Assembly (NCBI GenBank): GCA_964411665.1
Contig: CAYPMR010000084.1
Span: 1-15,158 of the forward strand
Length of the DNA: 15,158 nucleotides
Direction of reading: 5' to 3'
Source: CALFCE01 sp964411665
GTDB lineage: Bacteria; Pseudomonadota; Gammaproteobacteria; Granulosicoccales; Granulosicoccaceae
Numbering within the stretch: position 1 is the first letter of the stretch; each line of letters starts with the position of its first letter. The position numbers and the translations under genes are program-made. The notes below the pieces were generated by a model that ran no database searches, was not told the DNA's origin, and was given only the letters and a program-made list of their open reading frames with translations. This document shows positions 1-6,607 of the stretch, piece after piece.

Positions 1-28
1 GCTACTGAGTTGAATCAACTTGGGGAAA

Positions 29-66
29 GCGTTTTTGACGGGCGTTTTTGCCAGGCGTTTTGCCAA
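29..66. repeat. Three tandem copies of a 13-bp unit
   Basis: GCGTTTTTGACGG (29-41), GCGTTTTTGCCAG (42-54) and GCGTTTTGCCAAG (55-67, one base shorter in its T run) follow each other at 13-bp spacing. They lie beyond the two hairpins downstream of rplQ, outside any gene. Together with a small palindrome (AGTTGAATCAACT, 8-20) they are all I see at the left edge. Function unknown. Confidence 0.7.
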
Positions 67-70
67 GAGC

Positions 71-102
71 GGCCAATGCTGTTAGAGAAACAGCAAGCGG
101 CC
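71..102 (-). terminator. Second hairpin downstream of rplQ
   Basis: GGCC, then TGCTGTT, pair with AACAGCA and GGCC around a TCTCT loop, with a small internal bulge between the two helices (minus strand). It starts where the first hairpin ends, sharing position 102, so the two stems could stack or compete. No U-tract follows; the next bases are GCTCTTGGCAAAACG. Terminator strength is uncertain. Confidence 0.4.
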
Positions 103-124
103 ATGCGCTCAAGTCGAGCGCATG
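102..124 (-). terminator. Hairpin just after rplQ, probable end of the alpha operon
   Basis: CATGCGCTC and GAGCGCATG form a perfect 9-bp stem with the 5-nt loop GACTT (minus strand), 10 nt after the rplQ stop. It lacks a clean U-tract: downstream reads GCCGCTTGCTGTTTCTC. It may stabilise the mRNA 3' end or act with a second hairpin that follows at once. Confidence 0.5.
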
Positions 125-134
125 TTTATGTCAA

Positions 135-509
135 TTAGTCGTCAGATTTATCTGACTTTTCGACAAATTCAATGATCGCCATCGGTGCATTGTCACCGGG
201 GCGTTTGCCACACTTCAAGATCCGTGTGTAACCACCCGGGCGGGCACTGAAACGCGGACCGATATCCGAAAACAATTTGCCAACGGCAGACTTGCTGCGC
301 AATCGGGCAAACGCCAGACGACGTTTCGAAACCGAGTCTTCCTTACCCAGCGTCACCAGAGGCTCAACCACACGACGCAGCTCCTTGGCTTTGGGCAGCG
401 TTGTAGTGATGGACTCATGCTCGACCAGAGACGCCGCCATATTTCTGAACATCGCTGAGCGATGTGAACTGTTGCGGTTCAGTTGACGTCCGCTTTTCTT
501 ATGTCTCAT
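135..509 (-). CDS. rplQ: Large-subunit ribosomal protein L17
   Basis: 124 residues (E. coli 127). MRHKKSGRQLNRNSSHRSAMFRNMAASLVEHESITTTLPKAKELRRVVEPLVTLGK is the diagnostic start; GGYTRILKCGKRPGDNAPMAIIEFV is the C-terminal strand region. L17 lies on the back of the 50S subunit near the tunnel exit. The ribosome binding site is weak (AGGG). It is the last gene of the alpha group, and the conserved run of genes ends here. Confidence 0.98.
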   Translation of the reverse strand: MRHKKSGRQLNRNSSHRSAMFRNMAASLVEHESITTTLPKAKELRRVVEPLVTLGKEDSVSKRRLAFARLRSKSAVGKLFSDIGPRFSARPGGYTRILKCGKRPGDNAPMAIIEFVEKSDKSDD

Positions 510-545
510 GGATCTAACCCTAAATAATTTTTGCTGTTTTAACTG

Positions 546-1544
546 TTACTTAACCATCTCGCGTTGCTTCTGCAACTCCGGTGGTGGCCAGTTATCCAGA
601 CGCATGCCCAGTGACAGTGCCTGCTGCGCAAGTACGTCTTTTATTTCAGTCAGTGACTTCTTGCCAAGATTAGGCGTTTTAAGTAGCTCAACCTCAGTGC
701 GTTGAATGAGATCACCGATGTAATAGATATTCTCGGCTTTCAGGCAGTTGGCAGAACGTACTGTTAATTCCAGGTCGTCGACAGGTCGCAACAGGATTGG
801 ATCAATGTCAGAGACTTCTTCCGTTTTGTCTTCCTGCTCAGCCGCTTTGAGATCAACAAACACTGACAGTTGATCCTGCAAAATGGTAGCCGCTTTGCGA
901 ATAGCCTCTTCCGGATCAATTGTGCCGTTGGTCTCAAGATCTATAATCAATTTATCCAGGTCAGTACGTTGCTCAACACGGGCAGACTCAACGTTATAGG
1001 CAACACGGAAGATCGGGCTGAACGATGCATCAATCTGCAAAGAGCCGATTGGGCGATTCTCACCCTCTTCAAGCGTACGCTGGGTTGCTGGCTCATAGCC
1101 ACGCCCTACTCTGGCACGCAGAGTCATATTGATATTGGCACCACTGGTCAGATTACAAATGACGTGATCCGGATTGACGATATCTATATCGTGATCCAGC
1201 GTGATGTCCGATGCGCGTACAACGCAAGGACCCTGCTTGACCAGTTTCAAGGTGGCTTCTTCTTTAGCGTGCATCACTATCGACACACCCTTGAGGTTAA
1301 GCAGTATGTCCAATACATCTTCCTGCACCCCTTCCATGGTGGTGTACTCGTGCAATACCCCTTCGATCTCCGCTTCGTAGATCGATGCACCAGGCATGCT
1401 AGACAGCAGGATGCGGCGGAGCGCATTGCCCAATGTCTGACCAAATCCGCGCTCCAGTGGCTCAAGAGTCACCTTTGCATGATTCGGGTTGACCGTGCTG
1501 ACGTCGACAATTCGAGGTCGTAAAAATTCTGCTGTAGCTGTCAT
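546..1544 (-). CDS. rpoA: RNA polymerase alpha subunit
   Basis: 332 residues (E. coli 329). The N-terminal domain (about 1-233) carries the dimerisation and assembly motifs HAKVTLEPLERGFGQTLGNALRRILLSSMPG and VEQRTDLDKLIIDLETNGT. A linker of about 15 acidic residues (AEQEDKTEEVSDID) leads to the C-terminal domain (249-332), whose LLRPVDDLELTVRSANCLKAE and TPNLGKKSLTEIKDVL are nearly identical to E. coli. Arg263 matches E. coli Arg265, which contacts UP-element DNA and activators such as CRP and FIS. AGGA upstream of the ATG serves as ribosome binding site. 36 nt lead to rplQ. Confidence 0.99.
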   Translation of the reverse strand: MTATAEFLRPRIVDVSTVNPNHAKVTLEPLERGFGQTLGNALRRILLSSMPGASIYEAEIEGVLHEYTTMEGVQEDVLDILLNLKGVSIVMHAKEEATLKLVKQGPCVVRASDITLDHDIDIVNPDHVICNLTSGANINMTLRARVGRGYEPATQRTLEEGENRPIGSLQIDASFSPIFRVAYNVESARVEQRTDLDKLIIDLETNGTIDPEEAIRKAATILQDQLSVFVDLKAAEQEDKTEEVSDIDPILLRPVDDLELTVRSANCLKAENIYYIGDLIQRTEVELLKTPNLGKKSLTEIKDVLAQQALSLGMRLDNWPPPELQKQREMVK

Positions 1545-1607
1545 TAAGTCCTATCCCCAATTAACTGCAATACCGAAAAAATTCCCGCAATATCCCTTAA
1601 ACGAGAA

Positions 1608-2228
1608 TTACTTCGAGTAGAGTTCCACAACCAGTGATTCATTTATCTCTGCTGGCAAGTCTGATCGTTCAGGCACAGATTTGAACACGCCTTCCAGTTT
1701 CTTTGGATCTACTTCGATCCATCCAGGTACGCCTCGTTGTGCCGCCAGTTGCAAAGAATCTGCTATGCGTGCCTGTTTCTTTGATTTTTCTCTAATGGAG
1801 ACAACCTGATTAGGCTTTACCTGATAAGAGGCAATACTGACCACCTTGCCATCGACAAGGATGGACTTATGCGCCACCAACTGACGTGCTTCATTGCGCG
1901 TTGAGCCAAAGCCCATGCGGTAGACCACGTTGTCCAGTCGCCCTTCAAGAAGACCCAGCAGGTTTTCACCCGTTGATCCTTTGAGCGATGCGGCTGTTTT
2001 GTAGTAGTTGCGGAACTGCTTTTCCAGCACGCAGTACATACGACGCAGCTTCTGTTTTTCGCGCAACTGTGCTGCGTAGTCAGAGGGTCGCCCACGCTTT
2101 GCGCCCTGCATGCCTGGTGGTGTTTCCAGGTTGCATTTCTGTTCCAGCGGGCGTAAGCCGGATTTGAGGTACAGGTCTGTACCTTCGCGTCGGCTCAGTT
2201 TGCATTTAGGTCCGGTATATCTTGCCAC
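1608..2228 (-). CDS. rpsD: Small-subunit ribosomal protein S4
   Basis: 206 residues, equal to E. coli, but the start codon is GTG (2226-2228), with GGAG 9 nt upstream. ARYTGPKCKLSRREGTDLYLKSGLR is the N-terminal region; the S4 RNA-binding domain covers about 95-155 (RLDNVVYRMGFGSTRNEARQLVAHKSILVDGK). The N-terminal zinc cluster of some S4 proteins is absent: only Cys9 and Cys32 are there. S4 nucleates 30S assembly on 16S rRNA and is the translational repressor of the alpha operon in E. coli. 63 nt separate it from rpoA. Confidence 0.98.
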   Translation of the reverse strand: MARYTGPKCKLSRREGTDLYLKSGLRPLEQKCNLETPPGMQGAKRGRPSDYAAQLREKQKLRRMYCVLEKQFRNYYKTAASLKGSTGENLLGLLEGRLDNVVYRMGFGSTRNEARQLVAHKSILVDGKVVSIASYQVKPNQVVSIREKSKKQARIADSLQLAAQRGVPGWIEVDPKKLEGVFKSVPERSDLPAEINESLVVELYSK

Positions 2229-2279
2229 GGGTCGTTTCTCCGAAATTCTCTCTAGCTGTTGGAAGCGTCAGTAGTGGGA

Positions 2280-2666
2280 TTACACACGTCGCTTCTTCGG
2301 CGGCCGGCAACCGTTGTGCGGTATAGGCGTCACATCAACAATACTGTTGATCTTGTAGCCAACGTTATTCAGGGAACGTACTGCCGAGTCACGCCCTGGT
2401 CCTGGCCCCTTGACACGTACATCCAGATTTTTCAAACCATATTCCTTAGCCACTTCACCCGCTCGCTCTGCGGCAACCTGTGCAGCATAAGGCGTACTCT
2501 TTCGAGAACCGCGAAAGCCTGAACCACCCGCAGTTGCCCAAGACAGCGCATTTCCCTGTCTGTCGGTAATCATGATGATGGTGTTATTGAACGATGCATG
2601 AACATGAGCGATTCCATCGGTCACTGTGCGTCGAGCTTTTTTCTTTGTGGGCGTGGTTGTTGCCAT
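2280..2666 (-). CDS. rpsK: Small-subunit ribosomal protein S11
   Basis: 128 residues (E. coli 129). GIAHVHASFNNTIIMITDRQGNALSWATAGGSGFRGSRKSTPYAAQ and the ending VTPIPHNGCRPPKKRRV are the full S11 signature; the conserved Asn before Gly (HNG) is the isoaspartate site seen in relatives. S11 lies on the 30S platform near the E-site mRNA and the Shine-Dalgarno helix. The purine-rich GAAGAGAAGAG upstream of the ATG is the ribosome binding site. A 51-nt gap leads to rpsD. Confidence 0.98.
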   Translation of the reverse strand: MATTTPTKKKARRTVTDGIAHVHASFNNTIIMITDRQGNALSWATAGGSGFRGSRKSTPYAAQVAAERAGEVAKEYGLKNLDVRVKGPGPGRDSAVRSLNNVGYKINSIVDVTPIPHNGCRPPKKRRV

Positions 2667-2730
2667 ACTCTTCTCTTCAGGGTCCTGTTTCGCCGGTCAC
2701 TTGAAACCGACTACGCTATATCGCTAATGC

Positions 2731-3087
2731 TTATCGCTTCAATGGTCGACGCGGGCCTTTACGGGTGCGCGCATTTGTTTTGGTACGTTGGCCTCGCAGT
2801 GGCAAACCACGGCGATGGCGTATGCCACGGTAACAACCCAAATCCATCAAACGTTTGATATTCATGTTGATGTCACGTCGCAAGTCACCCTCAACGGTTA
2901 ACTTACCAATTTCGGTACGCAGATTTTCTACCTCGGATTCGCTTAAATCACGAACCTTGATATCAGGTTTTACACCAGCACTGTCACACAATTTATATGC
3001 GGTAGTACGTCCGATGCCGTAGATCGTGGTCAGAGCAACCCAAGTGTGCTTCTGTACCGGTATGTTTATGCCTGCTATACGTGCCAT
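2731..3087 (-). CDS. rpsM: Small-subunit ribosomal protein S13
   Basis: 118 residues, equal to E. coli. MARIAGINIPVQKHTWVALTTIYGIGRTTA, then NIKRLMDLGCYRGIRHRRGLPLRGQRTKTNARTRKGP, is canonical; the basic tail reaches the P-site tRNA. S13 lies in the 30S head and forms bridges B1a and B1b. No clear Shine-Dalgarno precedes the ATG (CAGTAAGACTGAAACC), which fits initiation under tight control, as for S4-repressed rpsM of E. coli. It is the first gene of the alpha group; 64 nt lead to rpsK. Confidence 0.98.
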   Translation of the reverse strand: MARIAGINIPVQKHTWVALTTIYGIGRTTAYKLCDSAGVKPDIKVRDLSESEVENLRTEIGKLTVEGDLRRDINMNIKRLMDLGCYRGIRHRRGLPLRGQRTKTNARTRKGPRRPLKR

Positions 3088-3105
3088 GGTTTCAGTCTTA
3101 CTGTG

Positions 3106-3123
3106 ACGGGATCAGTTTCCCGT
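3106..3123 (-). promoter_or_regulatory. Hairpin in the short rpsM leader (alpha operon)
   Basis: ACGGGA and TCCCGT (minus strand) form a perfect 6-bp stem with the loop AACTGA, 18 nt before the rpsM ATG. The whole rpmJ-rpsM gap is only 61 nt. In E. coli S4 represses the alpha operon through a pseudoknot spanning roughly 100 nt of leader plus the rpsM start. This hairpin could be one helix of a related structure, or unrelated. No promoter was found in the gap. Confidence 0.35.
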
Positions 3124-3148
3124 GTGACTCCAATTAGGTCGGTGGTAA

Positions 3149-3265
3149 TTAGCCTTGACGCTGCTTGTGGCGCGCGTCAGTGCTGCAAATAACGCGCAAT
3201 ACACCTTTACGCTTTACGATCTTGCAGTTGCGGCAAATCTTTTTAACCGATGCTCTGACTTTCAT
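3149..3265 (-). CDS. rpmJ: Large-subunit ribosomal protein L36
   Basis: 38 residues, read directly from the sequence: MKVRASVKKICRNCKIVKRK followed by GVLRVICSTDARHKQRQG and TAA. The zinc ribbon is complete: Cys11, Cys14, Cys27 and His33. This is the zinc-binding (C+) paralogue, which in some relatives is replaced by a zinc-free copy under zinc limitation. TTGGAG lies 7 nt upstream of the ATG. It sits 45 nt after secY, without infA or map between, the gammaproteobacterial arrangement, and 61 nt before rpsM. Confidence 0.98.
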   Translation of the reverse strand: MKVRASVKKICRNCKIVKRKGVLRVICSTDARHKQRQG

Positions 3266-3310
3266 AACAATCTCCAATACCTTTAAACCCTGCAGGACGC
3301 CAGAAACTCT

Positions 3311-4669
3311 CTAGCGTGCACCTTTGGGTTGTGTGTCTCGATTTCTCTGGCGCTTGGGCGTCTGTTTCTTCATCAGCCCTTCATACTGGTGGCTCATCAT
3401 GTGTGCCTGCGCCTGACCCACAAAATCCATCACTACCACCACGATAATCAGCAGCGATGTGCCACCGAAATAAAACGGTACATTCCACCACAGAATTAAA
3501 AATTCCGGCAACAGACAAACAAGCGTTATGTATAACGCACCGTACAGTGTCAGGCGGGTGAGCACGCCGTCGACATAGCGCGCAGTCTGTTCACCGGGGC
3601 GGATACCCGGGATGAATGCACCCTGTCTTTTCAGATTGTCTGCAGTTTCTTTTGCATTGAAAACAAGCGCAGTGTAGAAAAAGCAGAAAAATATAATCGC
3701 CGTTGCGTACAACAAAATGTACACCGGCTGGCCGGGCTGCAGCGTTGACACCAGTGTAGTGAGCCATGTATTGCTGTTGCTGGTCGCAAGGCTACCGAGT
3801 GTCGATGGAAACAATATTATACTCGATGCAAATATTGGCGGGATAACCCCAGCCATGTTCAGTTTAAGCGGCAAATGGCTCGATTGCGCTGCCATCATTT
3901 TGCGGCCCTGCTGTCGCTTTGCGTAATTCACCGTTATACGTCGCTGGCCTCGCTCCACGAAAACCACAAATGCGGTGACGGCAAGAACCATCGCAAACAG
4001 AATGATCACAGTAAAGACACTTAGCTCGCCCGTTCTGGCCAGTTCCAGCGTACCGCCGATCGCAACAGGCAAGCCCGCGACGATGCCAGTAAAAATCAGT
4101 ATTGAGATACCGTTACCGATGCCACGCTCTGTAATTTGTTCCCCCAACCACATCAGGAACATGGTGCCTGTAACCAGGGTTACTGCAGCGGTCAGTACAA
4201 AACCGGGCCCTGTTAAAAACACCAGATTCGAGCCACCAGCGGATTGATTCTGCAGTGCGATTGCAATACCGACTGCCTGAATCGTTGCCAGTACCAAGGT
4301 ACCGTAACGCGTGTATTTCGTGATGATCTTGCGCCCGCTCTCACCTTCCTTACGAAGCTGCTCAAGCGATGGTATGACATGGGTCATCAACTGCATGATG
4401 ATCGATGCCGAGATATAAGGCATAACACCCAGTGCGAAAATCGACATTCGCGACAAAGCACCACCGCCGAACATGTTGAGCATGCCGAGGATGCCATCGC
4501 TTTGCTGTGCAAACAGTTGTGCCATCACACGCGGATCAACACCCGGTATCGTGATATGCGATCCAATACGGAAGATCAGCATTGCAAACAGCACAAACAG
4601 CAGGCGTGAACGCAGTTCTGCCGAACCGGTCAACCCGCTCAATGCTGCTTTTTTATCACCTGCTGCCAT
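3311..4669 (-). CDS. secY: Protein translocase channel subunit SecY
   Basis: 452 residues (E. coli 443), with about ten hydrophobic helices starting at residue 21. Visible marks: the plug region LGMLNMFGGGALSR (61-74), EGESGRKIITKYTRYGT in the first cytoplasmic loops, FVERGQRRITVNYAKRQQGRKM in the C4 loop (237-258), and GIRPG at 355-359 with Arg357, essential for SecA-driven export. SecY forms the inner-membrane pore with SecE and SecG. The C-terminal tail (QTPKRQRNRDTQPKGAR) is longer and more basic than in E. coli. AGGAT precedes the ATG. It is the usual non-ribosomal member of the spc operon, followed by rpmJ. Confidence 0.99.
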   Translation of the reverse strand: MAAGDKKAALSGLTGSAELRSRLLFVLFAMLIFRIGSHITIPGVDPRVMAQLFAQQSDGILGMLNMFGGGALSRMSIFALGVMPYISASIIMQLMTHVIPSLEQLRKEGESGRKIITKYTRYGTLVLATIQAVGIAIALQNQSAGGSNLVFLTGPGFVLTAAVTLVTGTMFLMWLGEQITERGIGNGISILIFTGIVAGLPVAIGGTLELARTGELSVFTVIILFAMVLAVTAFVVFVERGQRRITVNYAKRQQGRKMMAAQSSHLPLKLNMAGVIPPIFASSIILFPSTLGSLATSNSNTWLTTLVSTLQPGQPVYILLYATAIIFFCFFYTALVFNAKETADNLKRQGAFIPGIRPGEQTARYVDGVLTRLTLYGALYITLVCLLPEFLILWWNVPFYFGGTSLLIIVVVVMDFVGQAQAHMMSHQYEGLMKKQTPKRQRNRDTQPKGAR

Positions 4670-4680
4670 ACTGCTTATCC

Positions 4681-4697
4681 TGAATACCCGGTATTCA
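4681..4697 (-). repeat. Perfect hairpin abutting the secY ribosome binding site
   Basis: TGAATAC and GTATTCA pair perfectly around a 3-nt loop (CGG on the minus strand). Its 3' arm ends at position 4681, which is also the first base of the secY AGGAT. Its melting could therefore affect ribosome access. It is 12 nt upstream of the secY ATG. Confidence 0.5.
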
Positions 4698-4702
4698 AAT
4701 TT

Positions 4703-4724
4703 ATCGCAAAAACAATCGCAAAAA
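4703..4724. repeat. Two copies of a 10-bp direct repeat before secY
   Basis: ATCGCAAAAA occurs at 4703-4712 and 4715-4724, 12 bp apart (TTTTTGCGAT on the transcript). It lies between the rplO stop and the secY hairpin. It is U-rich RNA with no stem before it, so not a terminator. Function unknown. Confidence 0.7.
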
Positions 4725-4741
4725 TCCGGTTATAAAAGGCT

Positions 4742-5182
4742 TTAACCTTCTACTGCCACGCTGCCACCGGCAGCTTCAATTGCGCTTTTAGCACCTTTTG
4801 TTACCCGCACACCCTTGACTGTAAATGCCTTGTCAACAGAACCGGATAACATGATCTTCGCTGTCTTTGTCTGCTTGGGTACAACACCTGCTGCCACCAG
4901 AGATTCAATGGTGACATCAGCGCCTTCAATCTTTTCCAGTTCATTCAAACGAACTTCAGCGTAGTAACGCCCCATTCGTGAAGTAAAACCAAATTTCGGC
5001 AAACGGCGTTGAATAGGCATTTGACCACCTTCAAAACCCACCTTGTGCCAGCCACCTGAACGCGACTTTTGACCTTTATGGCCACGACCACAAGTTTTAC
5101 CACTGCCAGAACCGATACCACGGCCGACGCGCCTTGCCGGCTTGCGGCTACCGGGAGCCGGTTTCAAGTCATTTAAACTCAT
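4742..5182 (-). CDS. rplO: Large-subunit ribosomal protein L15
   Basis: 146 residues from the chosen start (E. coli 144). An upstream in-frame ATG at 5230 would add 16 residues (MHLHERLN...) not found in the family, so I chose the ATG at 5182 (MSLNDLKPAPGS), which aligns with E. coli MRLNTLSPAEGS. The glycine/basic arm GRGIGSGSGKTCGRGHKGQKSRSGG that threads into 23S rRNA and FEGGQMPIQRRLPKFGF are diagnostic. L15 is a late 50S assembly protein. The ribosome binding site (AGG, about 13 nt upstream) is weak. A 72-nt gap leads to secY. Confidence 0.97.
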   Translation of the reverse strand: MSLNDLKPAPGSRKPARRVGRGIGSGSGKTCGRGHKGQKSRSGGWHKVGFEGGQMPIQRRLPKFGFTSRMGRYYAEVRLNELEKIEGADVTIESLVAAGVVPKQTKTAKIMLSGSVDKAFTVKGVRVTKGAKSAIEAAGGSVAVEG

Positions 5183-5280
5183 CGTCTGTAAACCTGTCTT
5201 TTCAATGTTCAATCGTTCGTGCAAATGCATCGAAACGCTCGTCAGGGAATCTGCGCTAACTCACGCAACGAACTCCCTAT

Positions 5281-5466
5281 TTACGAAACCACCTTTACCA
5301 TGTAGTTGACACGATTGATCATGCCGCGATTTTCCGGAGTATCAATTACTTCAACTGTCTGATGCATACGTCGCAGACCCAGGCCACGAACACAGGCCTT
5401 ATGGCTGGCGAGACGCCCGTTGGTGCTACGCACCAGTTTTACTTTGATCTTGTTACCGTCGCTCAT
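5281..5466 (-). CDS. rpmD: Large-subunit ribosomal protein L30
   Basis: 61 residues (E. coli 59). KIKVKLVRSTNGRLASHKACVRGLGLRRMHQTVEVIDTPENRGMINRVNYMVKV covers the whole L30 fold. L30 is a small 50S protein, absent in some bacteria, present here as in E. coli. GGGAT upstream of the ATG is the ribosome binding site. The 98-nt gap to the true rplO start is larger than usual and may have carried a longer coding frame for rplO, but see that entry. Confidence 0.97.
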   Translation of the reverse strand: MSDGNKIKVKLVRSTNGRLASHKACVRGLGLRRMHQTVEVIDTPENRGMINRVNYMVKVVS

Positions 5467-5509
5467 TGCTCTATCCCAGTATTTCAGGTGCGGTTCCAGT
5501 TACGTCGAT

Positions 5510-6010
5510 CTAGCGGATCTCTTCGACCGATTTGCCACGCTTAGCCGCAACAGATTCCGGATTCTGCATTTCAGCCAAACCGTTAATTGTGGCGCGAACC
5601 ACGTTGATCGGGTTGTTGGTACCGATAATTTTTGCCAATACGTTTCTGACACCAACTGCCTCGAATACAGCGCGCATGGCGCCACCAGCGATGATGCCCG
5701 TACCTTCAGAGGCAGGTTGCATGTACACACGCGCAGCTCCATGGCGTCCCTTTAACGGGTATTGCAAGGTACCGTCGTTCAGCGTGATCGTCTGCATGTC
5801 TCTGCGTGCCTTTTCCATAGCCTTTTGTATGGCTAGAGGCACCTCGCGTGCTTTACCGTAACCGATACCCACCTTTCCCTGGCCATCACCAACCACTGTC
5901 AGGGCAGTAAAGCCGAATTGACGGCCACCCTTGACCACCTTGGCAACACGATTTATCGCTACCAGCTTTTCAATGTAGCCATCCGAATTGTTGAAATCGC
6001 CGTTAGCCAT
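5510..6010 (-). CDS. rpsE: Small-subunit ribosomal protein S5
   Basis: 166 residues (E. coli 167). The N-terminal domain has INRVAKVVKGGRQFGFTALTVVGDGQGKVGIGYGKAREVP, including the loop whose changes give spectinomycin resistance in relatives; it looks wild-type. The C-terminal domain has GTGIIAGGAMRAVFEAVGVRNVLAKIIGTNNPINVVRATI. S5 acts in decoding fidelity with S4 and in mRNA unwinding at the entry channel. CAGGATTA upstream of the ATG serves as ribosome binding site. A 43-nt gap leads to rpmD. Confidence 0.98.
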   Translation of the reverse strand: MANGDFNNSDGYIEKLVAINRVAKVVKGGRQFGFTALTVVGDGQGKVGIGYGKAREVPLAIQKAMEKARRDMQTITLNDGTLQYPLKGRHGAARVYMQPASEGTGIIAGGAMRAVFEAVGVRNVLAKIIGTNNPINVVRATINGLAEMQNPESVAAKRGKSVEEIR

Positions 6011-6038
6011 TTGATTTAATCCTGCTCTTCATCGATCA

Positions 6039-6068
6039 CTTATATGTCTGTTAATCTGTCTGGTTCAA
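6039..6068 (-). promoter_or_regulatory. Weak candidate internal promoter before rpsE
   Basis: Minus-strand TTGAAC (6063-6068) and TATAAG (6039-6044) are separated by 18 bp. Both are fair matches to sigma-70 elements, in a 115-nt gap that is otherwise unexplained. The start would lie near 6032, about 20 nt before the rpsE ATG, leaving just enough room for its AGGA ribosome binding site. Confidence 0.3.
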
Positions 6069-6090
6069 AGTCATTTCATCAACTCTGAAC
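6063..6090 (-). repeat. Hairpin in the rplR-rpsE gap
   Basis: GTTCAGAGT and ACTTTGAAC (minus strand) form a 9-bp stem with one G-U pair and a 10-nt loop. It lies 36 nt after the rplR stop. Its 3' arm contains the TTGAAC that could act as -35 of an internal promoter, so a role at the DNA or RNA level cannot be separated by eye. Confidence 0.45.
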
Positions 6091-6125
6091 ACTCTATTTG
6101 TCTATCTATGCTTGAAAGCGCAATG

Positions 6126-6479
6126 TCAGAACTTGAGACCAGCTTCGCGAGCCGCATCTGCCAAAGCTTTTACTCGACCGTGGTACTTGAATCCTGATCG
6201 ATCGAAAGCCACTTCGGTAACACCTGCTGCCGTAGCTTTCTGAGCGATTGCCTTGCCTACTTCAACGGCTGCATCACAATTACCGCTGTATTTGACAGCA
6301 GTGCGCAAATCTTTTGACAGAGTCGAAGCACTAGCGACTACTTTTGCACCACTGGCATCGATTACCTGAGCGTACATATGCTTGGATGTACGGTGGATAC
6401 TCAACCTTGGTACGGCCAGCTCACGAATCTTTGCCCGTGTGCGGCGTGCCCTGCGCTGTCGACTTTCTTTCTTTTCCAT
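6126..6479 (-). CDS. rplR: Large-subunit ribosomal protein L18
   Basis: 117 residues, equal to E. coli. A basic N-terminal arm (KKESRQRRARRTRAKIRE) is followed by RLSIHRTSKHMYAQVIDASGAKVVASAST and the ending VAFDRSGFKYHGRVKALADAAREAGLKF. L18 binds 5S rRNA together with L5. TTTAGG upstream of the ATG is only a modest ribosome binding site. The gene is flanked by the two longest gaps of the spc group (128 nt before, 115 nt after). Confidence 0.98.
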   Translation of the reverse strand: MEKKESRQRRARRTRAKIRELAVPRLSIHRTSKHMYAQVIDASGAKVVASASTLSKDLRTAVKYSGNCDAAVEVGKAIAQKATAAGVTEVAFDRSGFKYHGRVKALADAAREAGLKF

Positions 6480-6558
6480 CGCGATGCCTAAATTGGTCTT
6501 TAGATACTGTTTGTTACGCTTGTCTAAACTTTTCTGGTACTTCTAATCTATTTCTGCT

Positions 6559-6588
6559 GCAACAGAGTTAAAAAAAAATCCCTATTGC
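6559..6588 (-). repeat. Hairpin with nine-U loop between rplF and rplR
   Basis: On the minus strand GCAATAGGG and CTCTGTTGC can pair over 9 bp (two G-U), closing a 12-nt loop of A, nine T and AA. The run of nine T residues (6570-6578 as A on the plus strand) is the longest homopolymer I noticed in the window. It begins about 30 nt after the rplF stop. It could slow or partly terminate transcription, or present a single-stranded U-tract for Hfq or RNase E. There is no G/C-rich stem right before the T-run, so it is not a standard terminator. Confidence 0.5.
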
Positions 6589-6607
6589 ATACAAATAAGA
6601 AAACCAA

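Noticed and set aside
870..1523. 217-codon plus-strand frame
   Set aside because: It lies entirely antisense to rpoA, whose protein is strongly conserved. The product has no recognisable domain, so it is a shadow of rpoA codon structure.
4670..4760. Promoter before secY using TTATAA near 4734
   Set aside because: Only GTGGCA is found at about 18 bp upstream, too far from TTGACA, with no extended -10.
5183..5230. Longer rplO start adding 16 residues
   Set aside because: The extra residues are absent from the L15 family and no ribosome binding site precedes the upstream ATG.
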